Shown here: positions 1 through 9,406 of the stretch, one piece after another
How positions within the stretch are numbered: position 1 is the stretch's first letter
Layout of the letters: every line of letters begins with the position of its first letter
Source of the DNA: Streptomyces antibioticus
GTDB taxonomy: Bacteria > Actinomycetota > Actinomycetes > Streptomycetales > Streptomycetaceae
Direction of reading: 5' to 3'
Length of the DNA: 64,000 nucleotides
NCBI RefSeq assembly: GCF_002019855.1
Contig: NZ_CM007717.1
Coordinates: forward strand, 2,663,198-2,727,197
Notes under the pieces: model-generated
Seen by the model: the letters and a program-made list of their open reading frames with translations, nothing else
The model's database searches: none
What the model was told of the DNA's origin: nothing
Position numbers and translations under genes: made by a program

Positions 1-43
1 CCGGTAGGGTTCGGCTCCGGGAAGGGGAAGGTGAAGACACCTG

Positions 44-1069
44 ATGAGGCACGTGGAGACGCATCCGGGGAGCAGGGGGCGGCGCGGCCCTCGGACACTC
101 CGCGGCCGTGACCGGGGCGCGCTGCTGGCCGTCTCGGCGGCCGCCGTCCTGTCGTTGACGGCGAGCGGGTGCGTGGTGGTCCACGGGGAGCGCGAGGTGC
201 TGCCCTCGGCGACCCGGGCCGAGGCGGCGAAGGCGCTGGAGCAGTTCACCGCCGCGTACAACGAGGCGGACGCGGCGTACGACGGTTCGCTCGACGCCGA
301 GCACACCACCGGTGCCCTCGGGGCGATCGACGCGGCGCGGCTGAAGGCCGGGAAGGCCAACAACCCCGGCGGCAACCCCCAGCACACCCCGCTGGTGCTG
401 TCGGACGTGACGTACACGATCCCGAAGAAGGCGGGCTGGCCGCGCTGGTTCGTCGCCGACGCCAAGTCCAACAAGGGCGGTTCGGCGCGCTGGGTGCTGG
501 TCTTCACCCGCGACGACCTGTCCGAGCCGTGGCAGGCGGCGTATCTGACGCTGGTGGCGCCGGGCGCGCTGCCGGAGTTCTCCGAGGACGCCGACGGCTG
601 GGCGCGGGACGTGCCCGCCGACGCCCCCGAACTCGCCGTTCCCCCGCGGGACATGAGCAAGGAGTACGCCACCTATCTCAAGTCCGGCGGCGACACGTTC
701 AAGGACGGCGCGTACACCACGACGCTGCGGACCACCCGGGCGAAGAACTCCACGAAGCCGGGGCTGGTGCAGCAGTACATCGACGAGTCGCTGACCGACG
801 GCGACTTCGCGCCGCTGGCGCTGCGCACGGCGGACGGCGGGGCGCTGGTGTTCTTCTCCACGCACCACTACGTCAAGCAGACGGCCGCGGCGGGGGCGTC
901 GGTGCCGGCCCCGAACCAGAGCGTGCGGGCGCTGACGACCGGGGAGATCAAGCAGTCGCTGACGATGGAGTTCGTCGCGAACGGCATCGCGCTGGACCCG
1001 GCGACGGTGGGCGGCAAGGTGACGGTCCTGAGCCGGCTCGAAGGGCTCACGGGCGCGAAGGGCGAGTAG
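44..1069 (+). CDS. Secreted lipoprotein of unknown function
   Basis: This 341-residue protein has an arginine-rich N-terminus (residues 10-28), a hydrophobic stretch (about 29-41) and a lipobox, LTASGC, that places the acylated cysteine near residue 43. That is a type II signal peptide, so the mature protein should be anchored on the outer face of the membrane. The rest is soluble alpha/beta sequence with no motif I recognise. No strong ribosome site precedes the ATG; the long pre-hydrophobic region and arginines could suit Tat export, but I see no clean twin-arginine motif. It is convergent with the next gene. Lipoprotein status is well supported; function is unknown. Confidence 0.75.
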   Translation: MRHVETHPGSRGRRGPRTLRGRDRGALLAVSAAAVLSLTASGCVVVHGEREVLPSATRAEAAKALEQFTAAYNEADAAYDGSLDAEHTTGALGAIDAARLKAGKANNPGGNPQHTPLVLSDVTYTIPKKAGWPRWFVADAKSNKGGSARWVLVFTRDDLSEPWQAAYLTLVAPGALPEFSEDADGWARDVPADAPELAVPPRDMSKEYATYLKSGGDTFKDGAYTTTLRTTRAKNSTKPGLVQQYIDESLTDGDFAPLALRTADGGALVFFSTHHYVKQTAAAGASVPAPNQSVRALTTGEIKQSLTMEFVANGIALDPATVGGKVTVLSRLEGLTGAKGE

Positions 1070-1101
1070 CGGGTCCCTGTGGCCAGCGGGTCCCTGTGGC
1101 T
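1068..1101. repeat. Two tandem copies of a 17-bp unit
   Basis: The unit agcgggtccctgtggc(c/t) occurs twice back to back, starting at the stop codon of the lipoprotein gene, in the short gap between two convergent genes. It looks like a small local duplication; no function is evident. Confidence 0.6.
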
Positions 1102-1114
1102 GTGACCCGGCCCC

Positions 1115-1912
1115 TCAGCGGCGGCTGGGCCAGGCGGGACCGGTGGCGTGGTCCTGGTCGTGCCCCTGCTCGGCCGCGTGCCGCGCGCAGGCGTCGGTGA
1201 GGGACTCCAGGAGGGTCAGGGGCTCGGGGAAGGGGTGCTCGGGGCCGCGTACCCAGCGCACCTGGCGGTCGCCGTCGCCGCCGGGGAGCCGGGCCGGGGG
1301 GACGAGGACGTAGGAGCCCCGGCAGTGCCAGCGCAGGCCGGGATGCTCGTCCATGGTCTCGGGGTGGCAGTCCAGCTCGCAGGGCCACCACTCGTCCTCG
1401 TCCTCGGGGGTGCCCCGGGTGAGGGTGAAGAACAGCATGCGGCCGTCGTCGCTCTCGGCGACCGGGCCGACCTCGACACCGGCGGCGAGGAGCCGCTCCA
1501 GGGCCTCACGGCCGGCCTCCAGCGGCACGTCCAGGACGTCGTGGGTCATGCCGGTCGCGGTGATGAAGTTGGCCCCCGGCTGGTGGCGGGCCCAGCGCTC
1601 GATCTGGGCGCGGTCGGTGGTGGACTGCGTCTGCCAGGCGAACGACACCGGGTGCCGGGCGGGGGTCGGACAGCCGACCCGGTCGCAGGAGCAGCCGTAG
1701 CCGGCGGCCGGGTGGGCGGCGGGCGCCAGCGGCAGTCCGGCCTCGGCGGCGGCGAGGAGCAGGGTCACGCGGTCGTCCTCGGCGGTGGGTCCGGCCGGGT
1801 CGCCGCCGCGCAGCCACCGGGTGAGTCTGCCGCGCAGACCACCGGGACCGGTCGGGCCGCCATGGCCGCTCGGGCCGCTCGGGTCTTTCGGGCCGCCGAA
1901 CTCCGCGCTCAT
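1115..1912 (-). CDS. Prim-pol-like protein (bifunctional DNA primase/polymerase N-terminal family)
   Basis: The protein has 265 residues from the chosen ATG, which is preceded by a GAGGGGAC ribosome site; an upstream in-frame ATG would add 33 residues of low-complexity sequence. After a Gly/Pro-rich N-terminus come features of the Streptomyces proteins annotated as bifunctional primase/polymerase: a short Cys-rich segment (CSCDRVGC), HPVSFAWQT, a run resembling the FITATGMTHDVLDVP strand with its acidic residues, and a conserved WHCRGSYVLVPP segment. These proteins are much shorter than replicative prim-pols and their activity is mostly unproven, so I read this as a family assignment rather than a demonstrated primase. 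Confidence 0.7.
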   Translation of the reverse strand: MSAEFGGPKDPSGPSGHGGPTGPGGLRGRLTRWLRGGDPAGPTAEDDRVTLLLAAAEAGLPLAPAAHPAAGYGCSCDRVGCPTPARHPVSFAWQTQSTTDRAQIERWARHQPGANFITATGMTHDVLDVPLEAGREALERLLAAGVEVGPVAESDDGRMLFFTLTRGTPEDEDEWWPCELDCHPETMDEHPGLRWHCRGSYVLVPPARLPGGDGDRQVRWVRGPEHPFPEPLTLLESLTDACARHAAEQGHDQDHATGPAWPSRR

Positions 1913-2069
1913 CTGTCCCCTCGGTCCCCTCTTGTCCCTCGTCCCGCCGTCATGCGGCCAGCATGCCTCATCGTCCCACCTTCCTGCGCATCGGGGGTGG
2001 GGAGCACCCAATCGGGGCAGGTGGGACGGAACACTCAGGCGGGACGAGGCCGGGCCGGGTCGGGTCGGG

Positions 2070-2681
2070 TCACCGAGGAGCCAGCCCGTACAGCGCGTAG
2101 TCGACGAGGGTGTCGGTGTACTCGTAGGAGATCGGCCCGGTGTGCTGGAGCCAGCGCTGGGCGAGCGGGGAGATGAAGAACTCCAGGGCGATCCGCGGAT
2201 CGATGCCGGCGCGGACCTGGCCGGCCTCCTGGGCAGCGCGCAGCCGGTCGACGTAGAGCTGGATGTTCGGTTCCATGAGCGCGGCGGTGAATCTGCGTCC
2301 GGCCTCGGCGTCGACCACGCCCTCGGCGGCCAGGGCCCGCGCGGGCGCGTCGAACCGCGGGTCCGTCATCTGGTCGACGGTGGCCCGCAGCACGCCCTTG
2401 ATGTCGGCGGCGAGGTCCCCGGTGTCCGGGATCGCGTACGGCTCCGCCGCGGGCGCGGCGGCGAGATCGAGGAACGCCTCCAGCAGGACGTCGGCCTTGG
2501 ACCCCCACCACCGGTAGATGGTCTGCTTCCCGACCCCGGCCCGCGCGGCGATCCCCTCGATGGTGGTCCGCGGATACCCCACCTCCCCCACGAGAGCGAG
2601 CGCGGCGTCGTAGATCGCACGCCGTGACCTCTCACTACGACGCGCGGTATCGGGGGCGGCCTTGGCCGGCTTGGTGACCAT
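2070..2681 (-). CDS. TetR/AcrR-family transcriptional regulator
   Basis: This 203-residue protein has an N-terminal TetR helix-turn-helix: a helix around IYDAALALVGEVGY followed by TTIEGIAARAGVGKQTIYRWW, which carries the hallmark K-x-T-x-Y-x-x-W recognition helix (residues about 37-58). The C-terminal two thirds is helical and variable, as expected for a ligand-binding domain, and resembles TetR_C regions with an ARALAAEGV core. The start is the ATG preceded by a TCCTATGG-type leader; longer in-frame starts would translate the repeat-rich gap upstream. The ligand and targets cannot be read; autoregulation from the upstream region is likely by family habit. Confidence 0.9.
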   Translation of the reverse strand: MVTKPAKAAPDTARRSERSRRAIYDAALALVGEVGYPRTTIEGIAARAGVGKQTIYRWWGSKADVLLEAFLDLAAAPAAEPYAIPDTGDLAADIKGVLRATVDQMTDPRFDAPARALAAEGVVDAEAGRRFTAALMEPNIQLYVDRLRAAQEAGQVRAGIDPRIALEFFISPLAQRWLQHTGPISYEYTDTLVDYALYGLAPR

Positions 2682-3594
2682 AGGAGGACGGTACCAAGCG
2701 AATGAGACGGGGCGTCTCGCGTGGGGTGGCTGTCCGGGCGGTGGGGTGCGATGTCGCGCGCGATGCGTTGCCTGGCGTGCGAGGCGTGTCGCGGGGTCTC
2801 GCGGAGGCGGCGCCTCGGGCGGAGCTGGGGGGGGCGGGGCTCGCAGGCCGGTCCGGCGGGCGTGGGCAAGCCGGCCGCGGGGGGCTGACTCGGGGCTCGC
2901 GTGGGTCGGGCGACCCCGGGTGAGCACGGCGGGCCTGGCACGCCGCAGGCCCGTTCGGCAGGGCGGGCAGACCGGCGGCGACGCGGGGTCCGGCTCAGCA
3001 GGGCGAAACAGCCGACGCGGGCTCGGGCTGGTCCGGCAGGCGGAGGCGGTCCGCGGGCTCGGGGCGGCCCAGGTGCGCTCGGGTGAGAAGGCTGGTGGGC
3101 GGGGGCGCGCGCACCGCTTCGGCGGGACGGGCAAGCCGCCGCGGCGCTATCCCGGCTCGCCAGGTCGAAGCCTTGACGAAGGCTCGGGCCGGACCGGCAG
3201 GTCGAAGGCGGTCCGCAGGCTCGGGGGGAGGGCGCCGACCCGGGTGGATCGGGTGATCCCGGGTGAGCGCGACCGGGCACGCGGCAGGCGCCCGGCCGCA
3301 GGCCGGTGCGGCGAGGCGGGCCGTTGTGGCGGGGCGGGCCGTTGTGGCGGGGCGGGCCGTTGTGGCGGGGCGGGCCGTTGTGGCGGGGCGGGACGAACCA
3401 GCCGCTACGCAGGGCCGGTTCGGCGGAGAGAAGCAGGCGACGGGGTCGGGCCGGGCCGGAAGGATTGAGTGAGCTCAGGTCCGCTCGCCTGCCCCCGGGG
3501 CCCAGGTCGGATCGGCCCCCGACAGGCTCGGTTGGGCGGGGCTCGGCAGGCAGGCTCAGGTGAAGCCGGGCTGCTCCGCGGCGCCCGCCTGACC
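2682..3594. other. 913-bp intergenic region, G-rich and repetitive, no gene supported
   Basis: All six frames are open for long stretches because of extreme GC bias, but the translations are Arg/Gly/Pro-rich low complexity with no protein-like signal. The region contains degenerate near-repeats, for example around 3022-3065 versus 3180-3232 (both with a cggtccgc(g/a)ggctcgggg core), and 2897-2980 versus 3240-3320. It also holds the 18-bp tandem array listed separately. I see no terminator-grade hairpin or RNA family. Confidence 0.5.
3311..3392. repeat. 18-bp tandem repeat, four copies
   Basis: Four identical copies of ccgttgtggcggggcggg start at 3321, 3339, 3357 and 3375, with degenerate edges. 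The period is a multiple of three, so it appears as a six-residue peptide repeat in every frame, but no coding sequence is supported here. It may be a variable-number repeat. Confidence 0.85.
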
Positions 3595-4596
3595 TCAGGT
3601 CGGTTCGCCCGGGTAGTGGACGCCGGTCTGGTGGCGGGCCGTGTCGAGGGTGCGCATGACGGCGAGGGTGCCGTTCAGGGGGACGAGGCGGGACTCCGTC
3701 TCGCCGGCGCGGAGGGCTCGCATGACCTCGTGGGCCTCGTGGCGCAGGGTGGTGCGGGGGCCGTCGGCCGGGTCGGCGGTGAACTCTTCGGGGTCGTGGC
3801 CGGTGCGGTGCAGGACGAAGCGGTCGGGGTGGAAGAACCCGGCCGGGATGTCGATACGGCCGCGGGAGCCGGTCACGGAGGCCGTGGTGCCCGTGCCGCC
3901 GGTCACCGAGCAGTGCAGGGCGGCCAGCGCGCCGGAGTCCCAGGACAGGGCGAGCGCGGTCTGGAGGTCGACACCCTCGGCGGAGAGCACGGCCTGCGCG
4001 GAGATCCGGTCGGGCTCGCCGAGCAGCAGATGGGCGAAGGACACCGGGTAGACGCCCAGGTCGAGGAGGGCGCCGCCGCCCTGCGCCGGGTCGCGCAGGC
4101 GGTGCGAGGGCGGGAAGGGGCCCTCCAGACCGAAGTCGGCCTGGACGGTGCGGACGTCGCCGATGGCGCCGTCGTCGATCAGGGACTTGAGGCGACGGAC
4201 GACCGGGTTGCAGTACATCCACATCGCCTCCATCAGGAAGCGGCCCTCCTGCCGGGCCAGCGCGACGAGTTCCTCGGCCTCGCGCACGTTCAGCGTGAAC
4301 GGCTTCTCGCACAGCACGCCCCGCCCGGCCTTCAGACAGAGCCCGGCGGCGGCCCGGTGCGCGGAGTGCGGGGTGGCGACGTAGACGACATCGATGTCCG
4401 GGTCCTCGGCCAGCGCCTCCCAGCCGCCGTACGCGCGGGGTATCCCGAACCGCTCGGCGAACGCCCGCGCGGAGGTCTCGGTGCGCGAGGCGACCGCGAC
4501 GACCTCCGCGTCCGGCAGGTCGACCAGGTCCGCCGTGAACGCGGCGGCGATCCCGCCGGTCGCCAGGATCCCCCACCGCACCGTGTCCGTCGTCAT
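3595..4596 (-). CDS. Gfo/Idh/MocA-family NAD(P)-dependent oxidoreductase
   Basis: The protein has 333 residues, a normal length for the family. The N-terminus is a Rossmann fold (WGILATGGIAAAF, with G-x-x-G-x-x-A), then YVATPHSAH, and the family's CEKPFTLN motif around residue 95, in which EKP contacts the nicotinamide. The catalytic region has GGALLDLGVYPVSF, matching the usual GGG-x-x-x-D-x-G-x-H/Y pattern. The C-terminal domain is the beta-sheet substrate-binding part. The substrate is probably a sugar or cyclitol but cannot be fixed from sequence; trans-dihydrodiol dehydrogenase-like members share this look. The gene diverges from the transporter gene, with about 97 bp between the starts. 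Confidence 0.9.
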   Translation of the reverse strand: MTTDTVRWGILATGGIAAAFTADLVDLPDAEVVAVASRTETSARAFAERFGIPRAYGGWEALAEDPDIDVVYVATPHSAHRAAAGLCLKAGRGVLCEKPFTLNVREAEELVALARQEGRFLMEAMWMYCNPVVRRLKSLIDDGAIGDVRTVQADFGLEGPFPPSHRLRDPAQGGGALLDLGVYPVSFAHLLLGEPDRISAQAVLSAEGVDLQTALALSWDSGALAALHCSVTGGTGTTASVTGSRGRIDIPAGFFHPDRFVLHRTGHDPEEFTADPADGPRTTLRHEAHEVMRALRAGETESRLVPLNGTLAVMRTLDTARHQTGVHYPGEPT

Positions 4597-4693
4597 GTCC
4601 CGCCCGTCCTCCCGCCCGTACCAGCACCCTGTCCGAGCTGAGAGCATAGGTGCCGCTGATGTCGGAGAGGGAGAGAGAGGGAGGGGCGAGCGG

Positions 4694-6013
4694 ATGCCCG
4701 AGGGCGGTGGGGTGATACCCGAGGCGACCGGTACGGCCGGTACGGCCGGTGCGAGCGACGCGACCCGCGCCGCCGTGGCACCGCCCGCGCGTGCCGTACG
4801 CCGGACGGGGCTGCTGGTCACCCTGATCCTCGGCGGCCTGACCGCCACTCCCCCGCTGTCGATGGACATGTACCTCCCGGCGCTCCCCGAGGTCACCCGC
4901 CATCTGCACGCCCCCGCCGCGACCGTCCAGCTCACCCTGACCGCCTGTCTGGCCGGGATGGCGCTGGGCCAGCTCGTGGTGGGCCCGCTGAGCGACCGGT
5001 GGGGGCGCAGACGGCCGCTGCTCGCCGGGCTGCTGGTGTACGTCCTGGCGACCGCCCTGTGCGCCCTCGCCCCGACCGTCGAGCTGCTCGTCGCGTGCCG
5101 GCTGGTGCAGGGCCTCGCGGGCGCGGCGGGCATCGTGATCGCGCGGGCCGTCGTCCGTGATCTCTACGACGGTGTGGCGATGGCCCGCTTCTTCTCCACG
5201 CTGATGCTGATCTCCGGCGTCGCGCCCGTCGTGGCCCCGCTGATCGGCGCGCAGATCCTTCGGGCGACGGACTGGCGGGGCGTGTTCGTGGTGCTCACGG
5301 CGGTGGGGCTGGCGCTGGCCGCCCTGGTGTGGGCGCGGCTGCCGGAGACCCTGGACGCCGGGGAGCGGCACGCGGGCGGGTTCGGCGAGACGCTGCGCGC
5401 GATGCGCCGCCTGCTGTCCGACGCCCGGTTCACCGGGTACATGCTGACCGGCGGCTTCTCCTTCGCGGCGCTCTTCGCGTACATCTCGGCCTCGCCGTTC
5501 GTGGTGCAGGAGATCTACGGCGCCTCCCCGCAGACGTTCGGCCTGCTGTTCGCCGCGAACTCGGTCGGGCTGGTCGTGGTCGGGCAGATCAACGGCAAGG
5601 TGCTGGTGGGCCGGGTCCGCCTGGACCGGGTGCTGGCGGCGGGCCTGACCGTGGTGACGCTGGCCGCGGCGGCACTGCTGCTGATGTCGGCGGGGGTGTT
5701 CGGCGAGGTGGGGCTGGCGCCGGTGGCGGTCGCGCTGTTCGTGCTGATGTCCGCGATGGGCGTGACGCTGCCCAACGCGCAGACGCTCGCCCTGATGCGG
5801 GTGCGGCACTCGGCCGGGTCCGCGTCCGCGCTCCTCGGGACGTCGTCGTTCCTCGTCGGCGCGATCGCCTCGCCGCTCGTCGGGATCGCCGGGGAGCACA
5901 CCGCCGTGCCGATGGCCGTGGTCCAACTGGTGGCCGCACTGGTGGCGCTGGCCTTCTTCGTGGTTATGTGCCGTCCCTGGACAGCGTCGGGGGCGGAAGG
6001 AGCAGGGAACTGA
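4694..6013 (+). CDS. Bcr/CflA-type multidrug efflux MFS transporter
   Basis: This 439-residue membrane protein shows twelve hydrophobic segments. The first loop has the Bcr/CflA signature TPPLSMDMYLPALP at residues about 54-67, followed by the MFS motif A-like G-P-L-S-D-R-W-G-R-R-R after TM2. A linker of about 35 residues precedes TM1. The start is the ATG after a gagggaggggcgag ribosome site. It should be a proton-coupled drug exporter in the cytoplasmic membrane. Its stop codon overlaps the proposed CTG start of the next gene, suggesting translational coupling. Confidence 0.92.
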   Translation: MPEGGGVIPEATGTAGTAGASDATRAAVAPPARAVRRTGLLVTLILGGLTATPPLSMDMYLPALPEVTRHLHAPAATVQLTLTACLAGMALGQLVVGPLSDRWGRRRPLLAGLLVYVLATALCALAPTVELLVACRLVQGLAGAAGIVIARAVVRDLYDGVAMARFFSTLMLISGVAPVVAPLIGAQILRATDWRGVFVVLTAVGLALAALVWARLPETLDAGERHAGGFGETLRAMRRLLSDARFTGYMLTGGFSFAALFAYISASPFVVQEIYGASPQTFGLLFAANSVGLVVVGQINGKVLVGRVRLDRVLAAGLTVVTLAAAALLLMSAGVFGEVGLAPVAVALFVLMSAMGVTLPNAQTLALMRVRHSAGSASALLGTSSFLVGAIASPLVGIAGEHTAVPMAVVQLVAALVALAFFVVMCRPWTASGAEGAGN

Positions 6014-7134
6014 GCGCACCGAAACTACGGGTCGACACCCCGGAACGGGCCGGGCTCGACCCCGAGGAAATGCGCCTCCTGGTGCGCGACGTGACGGACC
6101 TGACGACCGGCGACCGGCCCTGGGCGCCGGGCGCCGTGGTGGTGGCCGGGCGCGGCCCGGTGATCGCCGTGCGCGAGGCGGTGGGCTGGGCCGTGCGGTA
6201 TTCGGCCTACGACCCGGAGGCCGACGCCGGTGTGGAGCTGCCGAAGGAGGAGTGGGTGCCGATGACCGTCGACACCCCGTTCGACCTGGCCTCCCTCACC
6301 AAGCTGTTCACGTCGGTCGCGGCGGTGCAGCAGATCGAGCGCGGCACGCTCGGCATCGACGCGCGGATCGGCGCGTATCTGCCGGACTTCCGGGCCGCGG
6401 CCGCCGCCGGCATCACCGTACGGCAGCTCCTGACCCACACCTCCGGACTCCGCCCCGAGCTGCCCCTCTACACGTACGCGGACGACACGGAACGCCTGGA
6501 CGCGCTGCGCGCGGAGGCACCGGAGTCCGCCCCGGGCACCTACCGGTACTCGGACCTGAACATGCTCCTGCTCCAGCAGCTCCTGGAACGCCTCACGGGC
6601 CGCACCCTGGACGTCCTGGTGCACGACGGCATCACCCGGCCGCTCGGCATGACGGCCACCGACTTCGGCCCCTGCCCCGGCGCGGCGGCCACCGAGGACC
6701 AGCGGCGGCCGTGGGCCAAGGCGGACCGGGGGATGCTGCGGGGCGAGGTGCACGACGAGAACGCCTGGGCACTGGGCGGCGTCGCCGGGCACGCGGGCCT
6801 GTTCTCCACCGGCCGCGACCTCGCGGTGTTCTGCCGCACCCTGCTCGCCGGCGGCTCCTACGGCCCCGCCCGCATCCTCGGCCCCGACTTCGTGGAACTC
6901 CTCCTGACGGCCCCGGGCCTGGGCTTCGCGGTGGACCAGCCGTGGTTCATGGGCGAGCTGGCGGGCGAGGGCGCGGCAGGCCACACGGGCTTCACGGGAA
7001 CATCCCTGGTCCTCGACCCGGCCACGGACACCTTCCTGATCCTCCTGGCCAACACGGTCCACCCGGTCCGCAGGGCCCCGGACAGCGCCCCGCGGGCGTT
7101 GGCGGGGACTCGGGTGGCCATGGGGGTGCGGTGA
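6010..7134 (+). CDS. Serine hydrolase of the beta-lactamase / esterase family
   Basis: The protein has 374 residues from a proposed CTG start that overlaps the upstream stop (CTGA) and has an AAGGAG ribosome site seven bases before it; the nearest alternative is a GTG at 5968. The nucleophile motif is S-L-T-K (in FDLASLTKLFT), the Tyr motif is Y-S-D (YRYSDLN), and a late H-T-G (GHTGFTG) stands in for KTG. This is the class C beta-lactamase/D-aminopeptidase/EstB fold. There is no signal peptide, so it is probably a cytoplasmic esterase-like hydrolase rather than a resistance enzyme. Coupling to the efflux gene is evident; the substrate is unknown. Confidence 0.88.
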   Translation: MSAPKLRVDTPERAGLDPEEMRLLVRDVTDLTTGDRPWAPGAVVVAGRGPVIAVREAVGWAVRYSAYDPEADAGVELPKEEWVPMTVDTPFDLASLTKLFTSVAAVQQIERGTLGIDARIGAYLPDFRAAAAAGITVRQLLTHTSGLRPELPLYTYADDTERLDALRAEAPESAPGTYRYSDLNMLLLQQLLERLTGRTLDVLVHDGITRPLGMTATDFGPCPGAAATEDQRRPWAKADRGMLRGEVHDENAWALGGVAGHAGLFSTGRDLAVFCRTLLAGGSYGPARILGPDFVELLLTAPGLGFAVDQPWFMGELAGEGAAGHTGFTGTSLVLDPATDTFLILLANTVHPVRRAPDSAPRALAGTRVAMGVR

Positions 7135-7201
7135 GGGGTGCGTCGGAGGGCGGTGCCGCCGTCGGCGTCGAGCCGGGGTGCGGGCCTCGTAAAATCGCCA
7201 G

Positions 7202-8194
7202 GTGAACGTCTCCGTATCCGCCGCCGAGATCCTCCGTGCCGCCCTGGCGGAGTTGCTCGACGGGCTGCCGTCGCGGCAGGCCGCGCAGGCTGTCGAGCGG
7301 CTCATCGCCAACTACCGGGGGGCGACGCCGACCGACGCCCCGATCCTGCGCGACCGCGCCGACGTGGCCGCGTACGCCGCGTACCGGATGCCGGCGACCT
7401 TCGAGGCGGTGCGGGCGGCGCTGGAGGCGTTCGCGGACGCGGTGCCGGAGTGGACGCCGGGCAGCCATGTGGACGTGGGCGGCGGGACCGGCGCGGCGAC
7501 CTGGGCGGCCGGCGCGACCTGGCCGGGGACGCGCCCCGTGACGGTCCTGGACTGGGCGGAACCCGCGCTGGCCCTGGGCCGTGAGATCGCCGCCGCGAAC
7601 CCGGCCCTGGCGGACGTCCGCTGGCAGCGGGCCCGGATCGGCTCGGCCCTGGCCCTGGAGAGCACCGACCTCGTCACCGTCTCCTACGTGCTCAACGAAC
7701 TCGCCGCCCCCGACCGCGCCGCCCTCGTCGACACGGCGGCGGCCGCAGCCCGGGCCGTGGTGATCGTGGAGCCCGGTACCCCGGACGGCTACGCCCGGAT
7801 CATCGAGGCCCGCGACCGGCTGATCGCGGCCGGCTTCCGAATCGCCGCGCCCTGTCCGCACAGCGCGGCCTGCCCGATCGTGCCCGGCACGGACTGGTGC
7901 CACTTCTCGGCGCGGGTCAGCCGTTCGTCCCTGCACCGGCAGGTCAAGGGCGGCTCCCTGCCGTACGAGGACGAGAAGTTCTCCTACGTCGCCGCCGCCC
8001 GCTTCCCCGTCTCCCCCGCCGCGTCCCGCGTCGTGCGGCGGCCGCAGATCCGCAAGGGGCAGGTCCTGCTCGACCTGTGCGAGGCCGGCGAACGGCTGGA
8101 GCGGACGACGGTGACGAAGAAGCACGGCCTGCTGTACCGGGCCGCCCGGGACGCGGACTGGGGCGACGCCTGGCCACCGCCGGACACCATGTGA
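7202..8194 (+). CDS. Rsm22-like small ribosomal subunit methyltransferase family protein
   Basis: This 330-residue protein starts at GTG. It has an AdoMet-binding core ([15 protein letters not shown], residues about 89-103), the [13 protein letters not shown] segment typical of the Rsm22/Met17 family, [13 protein letters not shown], and a Cys cluster (CPHSAACP), followed by [11 protein letters not shown]. The cysteines belong to the iron-sulfur site described in mitochondrial Rsm22 relatives. The likely role is ribosome assembly through binding or methylating small-subunit rRNA, although activity in bacteria is not established. It is separated from the upstream gene by 67 bases and has no obvious operon partner. 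Confidence 0.85.
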   Translation: MNVSVSAAEILRAALAELLDGLPSRQAAQAVERLIANYRGATPTDAPILRDRADVAAYAAYRMPATFEAVRAALEAFADAVPEWTPGSHVDVGGGTGAATWAAGATWPGTRPVTVLDWAEPALALGREIAAANPALADVRWQRARIGSALALESTDLVTVSYVLNELAAPDRAALVDTAAAAARAVVIVEPGTPDGYARIIEARDRLIAAGFRIAAPCPHSAACPIVPGTDWCHFSARVSRSSLHRQVKGGSLPYEDEKFSYVAAARFPVSPAASRVVRRPQIRKGQVLLDLCEAGERLERTTVTKKHGLLYRAARDADWGDAWPPPDTM

Positions 8195-8223
8195 AGACCG
8201 GCGTCGGTTCTACGCTGCGGCCC

Positions 8224-8985
8224 ATGGATGCCTTGAGGACAACGAAGGTCGCGGTCGTCACCGGCGCGGGTTCCGGCATCGGCCGCGCCGTGGCCGCCGA
8301 ACTGCTGCGCACGGGCTGGTCGGTGGCGCTCGCGGGCCGGCGCACCGGGCCCCTGGAGGAGACGGCCGCGACCGCGCCCGAGGACGCGTGTCTCGTCGTA
8401 CGGACGGACGTCTCACGGCCCGACGACGTCACCGCGCTCTTCACCGCCGTACGCGACCGGTTCGGGCGGCTGGACCTGCTGTTCAACAACGCCGGGACGT
8501 TCGGACCCGGCGGCGTGCCCTTCGAGGAACTCCCCTACGACGCCTGGCGGCACGTGGTGGACACCAACCTCAACGGCGCGTTCCTGTGCGCGCAGGCGGC
8601 GTTCCGGCAGATGAAGGAGCAGGACCCGCGCGGCGGACGCATCATCAACAACGGCTCCGTCTCCGCCCACACGCCCCGCCCGCACTCGGCGCCGTACACC
8701 GCGACCAAGCACGCCCTGACCGGCCTCACCAAGGCCCTCTCCCTGGACGGGCGGCCGTACGGCATCGCGGTCGGGCAGATCGACATCGGCAACGCGGCCA
8801 CCGGGATGACGGCCGGGATGCGGACCGGCGCGCTCCAGGCCAACGGCGAGATCGCCCCGGAACCGGTGATGGACGTCGCCGATGTGGCGCGCACGGTACG
8901 GCACATGGCGGAGCTGCCGTTGGAGGCGAACGTGCAGTTCGCGACGGTGCTGGCGACGGGGATGCCGTACGTCGGCCGGGGCTAG
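8224..8985 (+). CDS. Short-chain dehydrogenase/reductase (SDR)
   Basis: This classical SDR has 253 residues. The cofactor loop is T-G-A-G-S-G-I-G (residues about 12-19), NNAG follows at about 89, the catalytic Ser sits in NGSVSAH, and the Tyr/Lys pair is YTATKHA. The basic A-G-R-R after strand 2 favours NADP(H). The N-terminal tail is short and the ATG is only 29 bases past the previous stop, so readthrough from the Rsm22-like gene is possible. The substrate is unknown. Confidence 0.92.
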   Translation: MDALRTTKVAVVTGAGSGIGRAVAAELLRTGWSVALAGRRTGPLEETAATAPEDACLVVRTDVSRPDDVTALFTAVRDRFGRLDLLFNNAGTFGPGGVPFEELPYDAWRHVVDTNLNGAFLCAQAAFRQMKEQDPRGGRIINNGSVSAHTPRPHSAPYTATKHALTGLTKALSLDGRPYGIAVGQIDIGNAATGMTAGMRTGALQANGEIAPEPVMDVADVARTVRHMAELPLEANVQFATVLATGMPYVGRG

Positions 8986-9406
8986 CCGGACCCGTCCCGC
9001 GCCCACAGGTCGTCAACTGCTCAACCTGCACAACCGGAATTTTCCCATCCGCACCATTGCAGCCGGTAGCGGACTTATGCTCAACTCTCTCCACAAGAAC
9101 TTCACACTTGGAGTGGAAGCGCCCGCTCAGCCCCGCTGAACGGACCACCGGGCCACCGGACCACACCGAGGGGGGAGGGGCAGCCGTCCCACGGCACCGG
9201 GTGGGGGTGGACCTCGCCGGGACCGCAAGGAACCGCGGGGTACGCACCGGGACCGTGGGACGGCTGCCGCACACCACACCGGCGCATCCGCGCACCGGCG
9301 TTCACATTCTCAGTTCGCGCACATCCCTTACCCAGTCCCGTTCAAAGGTTCATCCCTAGTTTTGGGCCGCGCCCACAGCGGGCGCCAAGAACCTTCGAGG
9401 AACGGG
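8986..9406. other. 421-bp intergenic region upstream of the ABC transporter genes
   Basis: No gene is supported. AT content is higher than in the neighbours around 9030-9110, which suits a promoter region, and three gttca-type elements lie at 9300, 9340 and 9348 shortly before the permease gene. Their spacing (40 and 8 bases) does not fit the 11-base PhoP box. I cannot define a promoter. Confidence 0.4.

Noticed and set aside
3311..3392. CRISPR array
   Set aside because: The units abut with no unique spacers and the period is only 18 bases; it is a tandem repeat.
2366..6019. Very long minus-strand open frame across several genes
   Set aside because: Its translation is Arg/Pro/His-rich low complexity, a typical high-GC artefact opposite and across real genes.
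9300..9358. PhoP box upstream of the ABC genes
   Set aside because: Three gttca-like elements exist, but at 40- and 8-base spacing, not the 11-base direct repeat of PHO boxes.
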